From assembly GCA_963835825.1 (NCBI GenBank), contig CAWIGZ010000012.1, positions 124,001 through 188,000 of the forward strand: 64,000 nucleotides of DNA, written 5' to 3'. The stretch's first letter is position 1, and every line of letters starts with the position of its first letter. The notes beneath the pieces were generated by a model. That model was not told where the DNA came from. It ran no database searches and worked only from the letters and a program-made list of their open reading frames with translations. Source of the DNA: JADGRB01 sp963835825 (GTDB lineage Bacteria; Myxococcota_A; Polyangia; Fen-1088). Positions 20,101 through 28,553 of this stretch are shown piece after piece. The translations under genes were made by a program, and so were the position numbers.

Positions 20101-21503
20101 GCCGCCGCTCCCTTGGTGGGGGCCGCCACCGCGCCCGCCGGGATCCCGATGGTCTTGGGCTTGATGCGCGCCTCGAAGTCGACGCGGAACTTGGTCAGGA
20201 AGCCCAGCATCGGCCAGGCCGCCGCGTCGCCCAGCGCGCAGATGGTGTTGCCGCCGATGCCGTTGGCGATGTTGGACAGGAGCTCGACGTCGCCCGCCTC
20301 GCCCTCGCCGCGCGCCAGGCGCTTGCAGACCCGCGCCAGCCAGCCCGAGCCCTCGCGGCACGGGGTGCACTGGCCGCACGACTCGTGGGCGTAGAACTGC
20401 ATGACCCGCGCGCAGAGCGCGACCACGTCGGTGCTGTCGTCGAACACCACGATGCCGCCCGAGCCGGCCATCGTCTTCAGCTTGCGGCCGCCGCCCAGGT
20501 CGAAGGGGACGCCGGGGCGTACCTCCACGTCCTTGATGCGGGGGTCGGTCATGAGCGCGTCGAACTCGCAGGGGACGTCGAGCTCGGAGGCGTCGAGCGG
20601 CGGCATCGAGCTGCCGCCCGGGATCACGCCCTTCAGCTGCCGCCCGTTGGGGATGCCGCCACAGACGTCGTAGATGAGGTCGCGGAAGCTGATCCCCATC
20701 GGCAGCTCGAACACGCCCGGCTTCTGCACGTGGCCCGAGACGCAGACGATGCGCGTGCCGCCCGACTTGCCCATCCCCAGGCCGGCGAACCACTCGCCCC
20801 CCTTGGTGACGATCTCGGGGATGTTCATGATCGTCTCGACGTTGTTGACGACCGTCGGCGCGTTGAAGAGCCCCTTGATGGCCGGGAACGGCGGCTTGAG
20901 GCGCGGCCAGCCGCGCTTGCCTTCCAGCGAGTTGAGCAGCCCGGTCTCTTCGCCGCAGATGTACGCGCCGGCGCCCCGGTGGAGCGTGATGTCCAGCTTG
21001 AACGAGCCGCCGCCGCCGACCGCCGGGTGATCCTTGCCCAGCCAGCCCGCCGCGTAGGCCTCGTCGATGGCCGCCTGGACGATCTTCGCCTCCCGCATCA
21101 TCTCGCCGCGAATGTAGATGTAGGCGTGCTTGCAGCCGAGCGCGTAGGAGGCGATCAGCATCCCCTCGAGCAGCATGTGCGGGTCGTAGGCCAGGAGCTC
21201 CCGGTCCTTGCAGGTCCCCGGCTCCGACTCGTCGGCGTTGACGACCAGGTAGACCAGCTTGGCGTCCTTGGGGATGAACGACCACTTCATCCCGGTCGGG
21301 AAGCCCGCGCCGCCGCGGCCGCGCAGGTTCGACTTCTTCACCTCGTCGACCAGAGCCGCCGGCTGCAGCGTCAGCGCCCGGCGCAGCGCCTCGTAGCCGC
21401 CGCGCTGCTGGTAGACGCCGAGCTTGTGGCTGTTGGCCACGCCGAAGTTCTTGGTGACGATCTTGACGTTCGCCCCCTTCAGCTCTTGCCAGGTCGTCGC
21501 CAT
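20097..21503 (-). CDS. nuoF: NADH-quinone oxidoreductase subunit F (NADH/FMN-binding)
   Basis: 468 residues, peripheral-arm subunit that oxidises NADH. It shows the NADH-binding GRGGAGFPTGMKW, FMN-binding YLVVNADESEPGTCKDR, GAGAYICGEETGLLNSLEG, and the N3 4Fe-4S cluster SCGQCTPCREG with the fourth Cys in NTICALGDAAAWP. The ATG is one base after the nuoE stop region. The C-terminal Ala-rich tail is not conserved. Confidence 0.97.
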   Translation of the reverse strand: MATTWQELKGANVKIVTKNFGVANSHKLGVYQQRGGYEALRRALTLQPAALVDEVKKSNLRGRGGAGFPTGMKWSFIPKDAKLVYLVVNADESEPGTCKDRELLAYDPHMLLEGMLIASYALGCKHAYIYIRGEMMREAKIVQAAIDEAYAAGWLGKDHPAVGGGGSFKLDITLHRGAGAYICGEETGLLNSLEGKRGWPRLKPPFPAIKGLFNAPTVVNNVETIMNIPEIVTKGGEWFAGLGMGKSGGTRIVCVSGHVQKPGVFELPMGISFRDLIYDVCGGIPNGRQLKGVIPGGSSMPPLDASELDVPCEFDALMTDPRIKDVEVRPGVPFDLGGGRKLKTMAGSGGIVVFDDSTDVVALCARVMQFYAHESCGQCTPCREGSGWLARVCKRLARGEGEAGDVELLSNIANGIGGNTICALGDAAAWPMLGFLTKFRVDFEARIKPKTIGIPAGAVAAPTKGAAA

Positions 21504-21504
21504 G

Positions 21505-22077
21505 TCAGACCTTTTCTCCGCCCGGGCCCATGCCGAACATCGTCCGATTGAGCGGCGCCGACTTCTCGTTCTTCGGGTCGTTTTTAGGATCTTCGCGGAA
21601 GCGCCTGCGCAGCTCGTCGAGCACGACGTCGACCTTCTCGGGCGTCAAATCGACGAAGTAGTTGTCGCCGCAGATCATCATCGGGGCGTTGGCGCACGCC
21701 GCCAGGCACTCTTCTTCCACGATGGAGAAGGCGCCGTCGGGCGTGGTCTCGCCGGCCTTGATCCCCAGCCGCCCCTCGATGTGCTTGAGGATGCCGTAGC
21801 CCCCCTTCAGCATGCAGGAGACGTTGGTGCAGACCATCAGCTCGTGCCGCCCCTTCTTCTCGCGATGGAACATCGTGTAGAAGGTGACGACGCCGTAGAT
21901 GTGGGCCGGCGCCAGGTCGAGGGTACGCGACACCAGCTCGATCACGTCGTCGGGGAGGTGACCGAACTCTTCCTGCGCCACGTGGAGCACGGGCAAAAGC
22001 GCGGCCTGCTTGGTCGGATACCGCGAAAGCAGCCTCTCGACCCGCTGCTTCGATTGCACTGAAAACTCGAGCGGCAT
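21505..22077 (-). CDS. nuoE: NADH-quinone oxidoreductase subunit E (2Fe-2S)
   Basis: 190 residues, thioredoxin-like ferredoxin subunit carrying the N1a 2Fe-2S cluster. The four Cys ligands are in CTNVSCMLKGG (C-X4-C) and ECLAACANAPMM (C-X3-C). The C-terminal 25 residues (DPKNDPKNEKSA...) are a hydrophilic extension. It is first in the nuo run and has its own promoter; no clear Shine-Dalgarno sequence precedes the ATG. Confidence 0.96.
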   Translation of the reverse strand: MPLEFSVQSKQRVERLLSRYPTKQAALLPVLHVAQEEFGHLPDDVIELVSRTLDLAPAHIYGVVTFYTMFHREKKGRHELMVCTNVSCMLKGGYGILKHIEGRLGIKAGETTPDGAFSIVEEECLAACANAPMMICGDNYFVDLTPEKVDVVLDELRRRFREDPKNDPKNEKSAPLNRTMFGMGPGGEKV

Positions 22078-22096
22078 GGGTGGCTAAGCCGCCGCG

Positions 22097-22125
22097 AAAC
22101 TAAGAGAAACCAACGTGCCTGTCAA
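22097..22125 (-). promoter_or_regulatory. Sigma-70-type promoter of the nuoEFJKLMN operon
   Basis: Minus-strand TTGACA (22120-22125), 17-base spacer, TAGTTT (22097-22102). This predicts a leader of only about 13 bases before the nuoE ATG, containing GGCTTAGCC but no Shine-Dalgarno sequence. Confidence 0.55.
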
Positions 22126-22184
22126 CAGCGCCGGCGAGGGGCGCCCCGCGCCGTTGGGTCGGGTCGCCGCCAGCCAGGCCGAGG

Positions 22185-23882
22185 TCAGATTTTGTCGACG
22201 TAATATCGTGCAACGGCGGCCACCGTCGCGTCGGGCGGTCCAAGGTCGAAGATGGCCTTTTTCAGCAGCATCGCGGCGACCGCCTGGTCCCCCTCCTGAT
22301 AGGCGAGGTATCCGAGCCAGGCGAACGGCAGGGCATAGCGGGGGTGAAGCACGGTGGCCCGCTCCAGCGCCAGCCGCGCCCCCGCCCGATCGTCGAGCAG
22401 CGCGCGGGCTGCCCCGAGGCGGGTGTAGGCGAAGGCGGCCCGAAACGGGTCGCTATCGTCGCTGCAGAGCCGAAGGGCCAGCTCCTCGCGGGCGGCGGAG
22501 GCGCGCAGCAGCTCGGGATCGCCCGACGCCATCCCCTGCGACAGGAGGCCGCCCCCGACGGCGCTCTGGGCGCCGCAGGACCGCGGGTTGACCGCGACGG
22601 TTGCCAGCCACAGCCGCTGATCGTCATGCCAGTCGCCGTGGCGCAGGTTCAGCAGCACGGCGAACACCGCCAGCAAGCCCACGCCGAGGAGCGTCCCCCG
22701 GCGCCGGGCCGGCGGAGGATGGCTCTCCATGAATCGGCCGAACCGGGCCGCCGCCGCCAGCGCGATCCCACAGAGCGGCAAGTAGAGGAACCGCTCGGCG
22801 GCCGGCATCGGCATGGGAAGCAGGTTGGAGACGGGGAGCAGCGCCAGCAGAAACCAGCCGAGCCCGAGCGCGACCACCCGCTCGCCGCGCCGCACGGCGA
22901 AGACGATGAGGCCGAGGTAAGCGGCGACGGCGGCGAGCGCCAGCAGCACCGGCGCCCACGGCTGGGCGCCGAAACGGAAGTAGCCGGTGTAATCGGCGCA
23001 GAGCGGCCAGGGCCAGATCAACAGGCGCAGATCGTGGGCCCAGATCGCCGGCAGCCCGATCAGCGTCGCGCCGAACGTGCCCCCCGGGTACTGGGCATAG
23101 GCGACCGGCGTCTTCATCGGCCCGAACCGGATCGCCAGGTAGACGACGGTGATGACCGCGAACGGAATCAGCTCGACGACCAGTCGCCGCACCACGGTGG
23201 CCAGCGGCGCGGGGGACGCCGGCTGCGGAGGGCCCCAGGGCCGCGGGTTCTCGCGGTCGAAGCCCCCCAGCCGGAGGATCGCCAGCAGCGCCGGCGCGAC
23301 CACCGCCGACTCCTTCGACAGGAGGCCCAGGCTGTAACAAAGAAGCGCCAGCGCCGGGCGGCGGTCGAGCGCCAGGATCAGCGTCGCCAGCGTGAAGGCC
23401 GTGACCAGCGAGTCCTCGCGGAACGAGGCGTTGTCGACCGTCTCGGCGGTGATTGGATGAAGCGCGAACAGCAGGCCGGCGACGATGGCCCAGGTCCGCC
23501 GCTCCTTCGGCAAGAGGCGCCGGGTGAGCGCCATCAGCAGCCACGCCGCGACGATGTGCCCGAGGAGGCTGTCCAGCTTGAACACCGCCGGGTGGAACGA
23601 CACCAGGGCGTCGAGCATGTACGTGAGGGTGCAGAAGGGTCGCCACGTCCCTTCGAGGCTGGCGCCGAAATAGTCCTTCGACAGCAGCGTCCCGAACGAG
23701 CCCGACTGCAGAAACCGCTGGGCGCCGACCAGCACCAGCCCCTCGTCGTAGGTGAACCCGTTGCCGACCGCCCGGGCGAAGGCGACGGCCGCGACGACGG
23801 CGACGACGACGGCCGCCCCCCGCGGTGTCGCCCACCAGGGGAGAGCCGCGGACGCCGGCGCCGCGGATGGACGGCCGCGCAT
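22185..23882 (-). CDS. TMTC-like integral membrane glycosyltransferase with C-terminal TPR region
   Basis: 565 residues. There are about 11 membrane helices, with the GT-C-type acidic pair in the first outer loop (NGFTYDEGLVLV), RPFCTLTYMLDALV, LLFALHPITAETVDNASFREDSL and AERFLYLPLCGIAL. These match bacterial relatives of TMTC/PMT mannosyltransferases. Residues about 435-565 are helical repeats (ALERATVLHPRYALPFAWLGYLAYQ), consistent with TPRs. The likely role is lipid-linked sugar transfer to exported proteins; donor and acceptor are unknown. The ATG at 23882 is preferred over a TTG 12 codons upstream. Confidence 0.78.
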   Translation of the reverse strand: MRGRPSAAPASAALPWWATPRGAAVVVAVVAAVAFARAVGNGFTYDEGLVLVGAQRFLQSGSFGTLLSKDYFGASLEGTWRPFCTLTYMLDALVSFHPAVFKLDSLLGHIVAAWLLMALTRRLLPKERRTWAIVAGLLFALHPITAETVDNASFREDSLVTAFTLATLILALDRRPALALLCYSLGLLSKESAVVAPALLAILRLGGFDRENPRPWGPPQPASPAPLATVVRRLVVELIPFAVITVVYLAIRFGPMKTPVAYAQYPGGTFGATLIGLPAIWAHDLRLLIWPWPLCADYTGYFRFGAQPWAPVLLALAAVAAYLGLIVFAVRRGERVVALGLGWFLLALLPVSNLLPMPMPAAERFLYLPLCGIALAAAARFGRFMESHPPPARRRGTLLGVGLLAVFAVLLNLRHGDWHDDQRLWLATVAVNPRSCGAQSAVGGGLLSQGMASGDPELLRASAAREELALRLCSDDSDPFRAAFAYTRLGAARALLDDRAGARLALERATVLHPRYALPFAWLGYLAYQEGDQAVAAMLLKKAIFDLGPPDATVAAVARYYVDKI

Positions 23883-23947
23883 GGATAAGCCCGATTGTAG
23901 CCGCGAAGTGGCCGCCAAAACAGCGATGAGCGAAGTAGAATCACGGG

Positions 23948-24805
23948 ATGTGCGAGCTCATGGGGATGGAGTGCAACGTCCCCACCGACATCACCTTCTC
24001 GTTCACCGGATTCGCCCTCCGCGGCGGAAAAACCGGGCCCCACGCCGACGGCTGGGGGGTTGCCCTCTACGACGGGAAGTTCGCGCGCAGCTTCCTCGAG
24101 CCGCGGCCGGCCTGCGAGAGCGCGATGGCCAACTTCATCCGCGACAACCCCATCAAGACGCTGCTGGCGGTGGCGCACGTCCGCAAGAAGACGCGCGGCA
24201 AGGCCAGCCTCGAGAACACGCACCCGTTCAAGCGCGTGCTCTGGGGGCGGCACTGGGTGTTCGCCCACAACGGCACGCTGCCGCACGTGAGGCGGCACAA
24301 GCTGCGCGTCGAGGAGCCGCTCGGCGAGACCGACAGCGAGCACGCCTTCTGCTGGATGCTGGAGCGGATCCGCGACGCCTTCCCCGGCGGCTACCCGAAG
24401 GATCGGCGGCGGCTCTGGCGGCTGGTGGCCGAGCTCGGCGGCCAGCTCGGCGCCGAGGGGAAGTTCAACTTCCTGCTGGCCGACGGGCGCCACCTCTACG
24501 CGCGCTGCGGGACCAAGCTCTGTTACATCATCCGCAAGGCGCCGTTCGGGCGCGCCACGCTGTGCGACGCCGAGATGGCGATCGACTTTTCCGCGGTGAC
24601 CACCGAGAGGGATCGCGTGGTGGTCGTCTCGACCGAGCCGCTCACCCGCGACGAGGTCTGGCAGCGCGGGACGCCGGGGTCGCTCTGGGTGTTCAACCGG
24701 GGGGCCCTGCGGGCGACGCTCCCCAGCGGGACGGCCGATCGCGATCCGGTGCGGCAGCGGGCGCTCTCCAAATCGCTGGTCGCGGCCACGACACGCGCCG
24801 CCTGA
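23948..24805 (+). CDS. Class II glutamine amidotransferase (YafJ-like)
   Basis: 285 residues. The catalytic Cys is residue 2 after Met removal (MCELMGMECNVPTD), as in Ntn-type class II amidotransferases. FTGFALRGGKTGPHADGWGVALY, VAHVRKKTRGKASLENTHPF and FAHNGTLP are all hallmarks of the YafJ group. It hydrolyses glutamine or a related amide; no synthetase partner is adjacent. A TAGAAT hexamer ends exactly six bases before the ATG, so a leaderless transcript is likely. Confidence 0.92.
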   Translation: MCELMGMECNVPTDITFSFTGFALRGGKTGPHADGWGVALYDGKFARSFLEPRPACESAMANFIRDNPIKTLLAVAHVRKKTRGKASLENTHPFKRVLWGRHWVFAHNGTLPHVRRHKLRVEEPLGETDSEHAFCWMLERIRDAFPGGYPKDRRRLWRLVAELGGQLGAEGKFNFLLADGRHLYARCGTKLCYIIRKAPFGRATLCDAEMAIDFSAVTTERDRVVVVSTEPLTRDEVWQRGTPGSLWVFNRGALRATLPSGTADRDPVRQRALSKSLVAATTRAA

Positions 24806-24868
24806 GCGTCCCGGGCGACAGGCGCATCGACACCTGGCCACCCAGCCCGCCGGTGGTAGGCTCCGCGC

Positions 24869-25444
24869 GTGGTCGGTTCCGACGAAGGCGCGGGGTTTGA
24901 TCGTCGCCGATTTCTGAAGCGCGGCCTCATCGGTGGGGCCTTGCTGGTCGTGGGCGGATCTCTGCCGTTCGTGTTTCGGACGACCCGCCGGGGGAGCGCG
25001 CCGCGCCAGCCGTTGCGGCTGCTCTCGGCCGACGAGTACGCGGTCCTAGCGGCGGTCGCGGCGCGGATCGTCCCCGGCGACGGCGCCGACGGCCGCTGGC
25101 CGCGGGCCGAGGCGCTGGACTGCGCCGGCAAGATCGACGTGCTGATGGCCACCGTGAATCCCGACGTGGGCACCGATTTTCGCCGCCTCTTGCGCCTGTG
25201 CGAGAGCGGCTTCGTCGGAACGTTCACCGCCGCTTCGCCCCGCCCGTTCACGCGCGCGCCGGCCGCCGAGCAGGATGCGCGGCTGGAGGCCTGGCGGCGC
25301 TCGCGGCTGGCCATCCTGCGCAGCGGCTACCAGGCGCTCAAACGCCTGGCCGACGCCGTCTACTACGCGTCCCCGGAGATCTACCCGCTCATCGGCTACC
25401 CGGGGCCGCCGCTGGTGCCGCAGCCTCCGGGGGTCACGCCGTGA
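24869..25444 (+). CDS. Gluconate 2-dehydrogenase subunit 3-like protein with Tat signal
   Basis: 191 residues. A twin-arginine signal (DRRRFLKRGLIGGALLVVGG) is followed by an alpha-helical domain resembling gluconate 2-dehydrogenase subunit 3 (LSADEYAVLAAVAARIVPGD). Such small subunits accompany membrane or periplasmic GMC flavoenzymes and carry them through the Tat route. The GTG start is preceded by TAGGCT six bases upstream. Its stop overlaps the GMC oxidoreductase start as GTGA, so the two are made together. Confidence 0.82.
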   Translation: MVGSDEGAGFDRRRFLKRGLIGGALLVVGGSLPFVFRTTRRGSAPRQPLRLLSADEYAVLAAVAARIVPGDGADGRWPRAEALDCAGKIDVLMATVNPDVGTDFRRLLRLCESGFVGTFTAASPRPFTRAPAAEQDARLEAWRRSRLAILRSGYQALKRLADAVYYASPEIYPLIGYPGPPLVPQPPGVTP

Positions 25445-26988
25445 GCCGACCAGCCGGCCGCATCCTCACCGGCGCCGAGCTCCCCGACTCGTCGTCGATC
25501 GAGGCCGACTACGTCGTGGTCGGCAGCGGCGCCGGCGGGAGCACGGCCGCCGCGGTCCTGTCCGCCGCCGGCGCCCAGGTGGTGGTCGTCGAAGAGGGAG
25601 GCCACTACACCCGGCGCGACTTCAACATGCAGGAGTCGTGGGCCTACCCGGCGCTCTACCAGGAGCACGGCAACCGGGCCACCGACGATCTGTCGATCCT
25701 GATCCTGCAGGGGCGTTCGGTGGGCGGCGGGACGACCGTCAACTGGACCTCGTCGTTCCGGACGCCGCAGCGGACGCTGGACCTCTGGGCGGCGCGCCAC
25801 GGCGTGCGCGATCTCGACGCGGCGACGCTGGCGCCGCACTTCGCGGAGGTCGAGCGCCGCCTCGACGTCGGCGCCGGCAATCCGGACGACGTCAACAACA
25901 ACAACCGCAAGCTGCAGGACGGGGCCGCCAAGCTGGGGTGGCAGCCGCAGCTGATCCACCGCAGCGTCAAAGGGTGCGCGCGGCTCGGCTACTGCGGGAT
26001 GGGGTGCCCCCTCGACGCCAAGCGCACCGCCCGCACCACCTTCCTGGCCGACGCGATCGCCGCGGGTGCCGACCTCTACAGCGACTGCCGCGTCAAGCTG
26101 GTCGAGACCGATCGGGGTCGGGCCCGCGGCGTCGTCGCCGACGTGCTGGACCGGGCCACCGACCGCCCGCGCGGGCGCCTGGCCGCCTACGCCCGGCGCG
26201 GCATCGTGCTGGCGGGCGGCGCCATCAACACGCCGGCGCTGCTCCTGCGTTCGCGGGCCGGCACCGACAGCGGCCAGGTCGGCCGCCGCACCTTCCTGCA
26301 TCCGACGGTGCCGATCGTCGCCTTCTACGATCAACCGGTCGAGGCGTTCTACGGACCGCCCCAGTCGGTGGCGGTCCACCACTTCGCCGATCGGGGCGAC
26401 CGCGTCGGCTACTTCTTCGAGACGGCGCCCGTCCACCCGATGCTGGCCGCGCTGGCCTTCCCCGGCTTCGGGGACACCCACCGCAAGATCATGGAGCGGC
26501 TCCCCTACGCGCAGGCGACGATCGCGCTGCTGATCGACGGCCACCACGACGACGAGGGCGGCACGGTCGACGTGAACGGCGACGGGCGCATCAAGCTCCA
26601 TTACCCGCTCTCCGGGTCGCTGCGCGAGGCGGCCGTCTCGGCGCTGGCCGACATGGCCCGCTTGCAGCTGGCGGCCGGCGCGCGCGAGGTGATGACGCTG
26701 CACGAGACCCCGCTGGTGCTCCGGAGCGAGTCAGACCTGGCCGCGATCGCCACGGCGCCGTTCGGCCCCAACCGGCACACGATGTTCTCGGCGCATCAGA
26801 TGGGCGGCGCGGCGATGGGCGCGGATCCCGCCCGCTCCGTCGTCGACGCGCGCGGCCGCCACCACCAGCTCGAGAACCTCTGGATCGCCGACGGCTCGAT
26901 CTTTCCCACCGGCCTCGGCGTCAACCCCCAGATCTCCATCTACGCCCACGCCCACCTCTTCGCGACCAAGATCGCGAAGGCCGGCTGA
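25441..26988 (+). CDS. GMC family FAD-dependent oxidoreductase
   Basis: 515 residues from a GTG start. The FAD dinucleotide fold is VVVGSGAGGSTAAAVLSAAG...VVEEG; GRSVGGGTTVNWTSSFRTP and the C-terminal HQMGGAAMGADP and LWIADGSIFPTGLGVNPQ are GMC motifs. The Cys-rich CARLGYCGMGCPLDAKRT segment resembles long-chain alcohol oxidases and the cholesterol-oxidase-like branch. It has no signal of its own and is probably exported with the Tat-bearing subunit upstream. Alcohol or sterol substrate is inference; no cytochrome c subunit is adjacent. Confidence 0.88.
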   Translation: MSRPAGRILTGAELPDSSSIEADYVVVGSGAGGSTAAAVLSAAGAQVVVVEEGGHYTRRDFNMQESWAYPALYQEHGNRATDDLSILILQGRSVGGGTTVNWTSSFRTPQRTLDLWAARHGVRDLDAATLAPHFAEVERRLDVGAGNPDDVNNNNRKLQDGAAKLGWQPQLIHRSVKGCARLGYCGMGCPLDAKRTARTTFLADAIAAGADLYSDCRVKLVETDRGRARGVVADVLDRATDRPRGRLAAYARRGIVLAGGAINTPALLLRSRAGTDSGQVGRRTFLHPTVPIVAFYDQPVEAFYGPPQSVAVHHFADRGDRVGYFFETAPVHPMLAALAFPGFGDTHRKIMERLPYAQATIALLIDGHHDDEGGTVDVNGDGRIKLHYPLSGSLREAAVSALADMARLQLAAGAREVMTLHETPLVLRSESDLAAIATAPFGPNRHTMFSAHQMGGAAMGADPARSVVDARGRHHQLENLWIADGSIFPTGLGVNPQISIYAHAHLFATKIAKAG

Positions 26989-27004
26989 CCGCGGCTCGCG
27001 CCCC

Positions 27005-28414
27005 CTAGAATTCCGCGGCGACGCCGACGTTGAGGTCGACGTTGAACGTGAAGTTGGTGAAGCCGAGGAGCAGGTTGGTCTCGGCGGTCAGCGCGAAGGT
27101 GTCGGACACGTTGTAGAGCAGCCCGCCGCCGCCGCCGATGAAGAGCGGCCCGGAGTCGACCGTGTCGACGCAGGTGGTCTTCATGTCGCTGCCGCACTTG
27201 GGGACCGAGTTGAACGTGGCGACGTGGCGAATCGATCCGCCACCCAACGCGGCCGAGACGAACGGGTGCAGATCGCCGAAGTCGAACAGGTAGTGCGCGC
27301 GGGCGAAGCCCGAGATGGCGAAGGAGGGCGGCGCGCAGATCATGCTCGTTCCACAGGTGGTCGCGTCCGTCGCGTAGAAGGACGTCGCACCGCTCACCTT
27401 TTGAAAGCGGAGCTGCAGCGACAGGATCAGGTCGGGGCTGAGGAAATAGCCGACCTCCGGCGTGAGCTGACCGAGCTGGGCCGCGGCGAACCCGGCCGGC
27501 TTGACCATGTCCTGGCTGTAGACCTCGCCCGTGCCGGTCGTCCACCCGAACCCGCTGCCGACGCCGAGCCCGACGTACCAGGTGGGCCCTTCCGGTTCCT
27601 CCTCCTCCTTCGGCGCAGGGGCGGCCGGCTTCTTCTTGCCGGTGCCCAGGGCCGCGCCGCCCGGGCCTCGCAGCGAGACGACCAGCGGCGACGCCGCCGA
27701 CCCCTTCCTCGCGATGACCTGATCGTCGTCGCCCTCGACCTCGATGTAATACGAGACCCTGGCCCCCTCGGTGGCCGAGGCGGGGATCTGGCCCATCCAG
27801 TTCCCCGGGGACGCTTCCTTCATCTCCCGCTCGCCGAAGTCCTCCGAGCCGTCGGCGCTGAACGAGAGCATGACCTTCTTCGCCTTCACCGACGAATCGA
27901 GCGTCACGTTGATGGGAATGCTCTTGCCCTGCGTGGCCCGCGTGATCGGCTCGTGGGTGATGACGTCGGCGGGCGGGGGGGGCTCAGCGCCGCCCGTGGC
28001 GCCCTTCTGCGCCTCGACCGCCTGGTCGAACACCTCCTGGATCTCGGGGGTGGCCAGCAGCTTGTCGAGCTTGATGTCCGGCGCGATCTCCAGCGCCTTC
28101 TTGAACTCCGCCAGAGCGTCATCCTTCTGCTTGAAGCCGGCGAACAGGACCACGCCCAGGTGGACGTGCGTGCGTGCCGCGATCTGGCTCCCCTCGATCC
28201 CGCTGCGCGAGCAGGCGTCCAGGGCATCTTTCAGGATTTTACGCGCCTGGTCGAAGTTCAGGTTCTCGAACTCGTCGACCGCCTTCTTGTTGAGCTTGGT
28301 AATCTTGTCGACGGCGGCCGGGTTTGCGTCCTGGGCGCGCGCCGGCTCGGAGACCGCCAGCCAGGCGAGGCCGGCGAGCAGGGCGGCGAGGCGAATCGTG
28401 AGGGATTTTCCCAA
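27005..28414 (-). CDS. Envelope protein: TPR-like N-terminus with C-terminal outer-membrane beta-barrel
   Basis: 469 residues from a TTG at 28414, which gives a clean signal peptide (LTIRLAALLAGLAWLAVSEPARAQ); a GTG at 28486 is an alternative. Residues about 25-135 form a helical repeat domain (FDQARKILKDALDACSRSG, ALAEFKKALEIAPDIKLD). Next comes an Ig-like region (SVKAKKVMLSFSADGSEDF), then a Lys/Pro/Glu linker and an eight-strand-like barrel from about residue 290 (TWYVGLGVGSGFGWTTG) ending in VAAEF, with a terminal Phe typical of BAM substrates. This domain chain recurs in Myxococcota as an unnamed family. It is divergent from the S8 protease. Confidence 0.75.
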   Translation of the reverse strand: MGKSLTIRLAALLAGLAWLAVSEPARAQDANPAAVDKITKLNKKAVDEFENLNFDQARKILKDALDACSRSGIEGSQIAARTHVHLGVVLFAGFKQKDDALAEFKKALEIAPDIKLDKLLATPEIQEVFDQAVEAQKGATGGAEPPPPADVITHEPITRATQGKSIPINVTLDSSVKAKKVMLSFSADGSEDFGEREMKEASPGNWMGQIPASATEGARVSYYIEVEGDDDQVIARKGSAASPLVVSLRGPGGAALGTGKKKPAAPAPKEEEEPEGPTWYVGLGVGSGFGWTTGTGEVYSQDMVKPAGFAAAQLGQLTPEVGYFLSPDLILSLQLRFQKVSGATSFYATDATTCGTSMICAPPSFAISGFARAHYLFDFGDLHPFVSAALGGGSIRHVATFNSVPKCGSDMKTTCVDTVDSGPLFIGGGGGLLYNVSDTFALTAETNLLLGFTNFTFNVDLNVGVAAEF

Positions 28415-28541
28415 AGCGGTTTCGGAGTTTTCGCGAGGCGGCGGAGGTGGCAGGAGCGCAGCGTGAGGCAGCGGCCAATGTATCACGGCCGGCCTGCTTT
28501 TAAATGATCCTGGGGGGCCTGCGAAGTTCGCGCCGCGGCCG

Positions 28542-28553
28542 TATAATGCCAGT
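28542..28553 (+). promoter_or_regulatory. Leaderless-type -10 element of the S8 protease gene
   Basis: A perfect TATAAT (28542-28547) ends six bases before the ATG at 28554. No convincing -35 hexamer is found 16-18 bases upstream. Confidence 0.45.
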
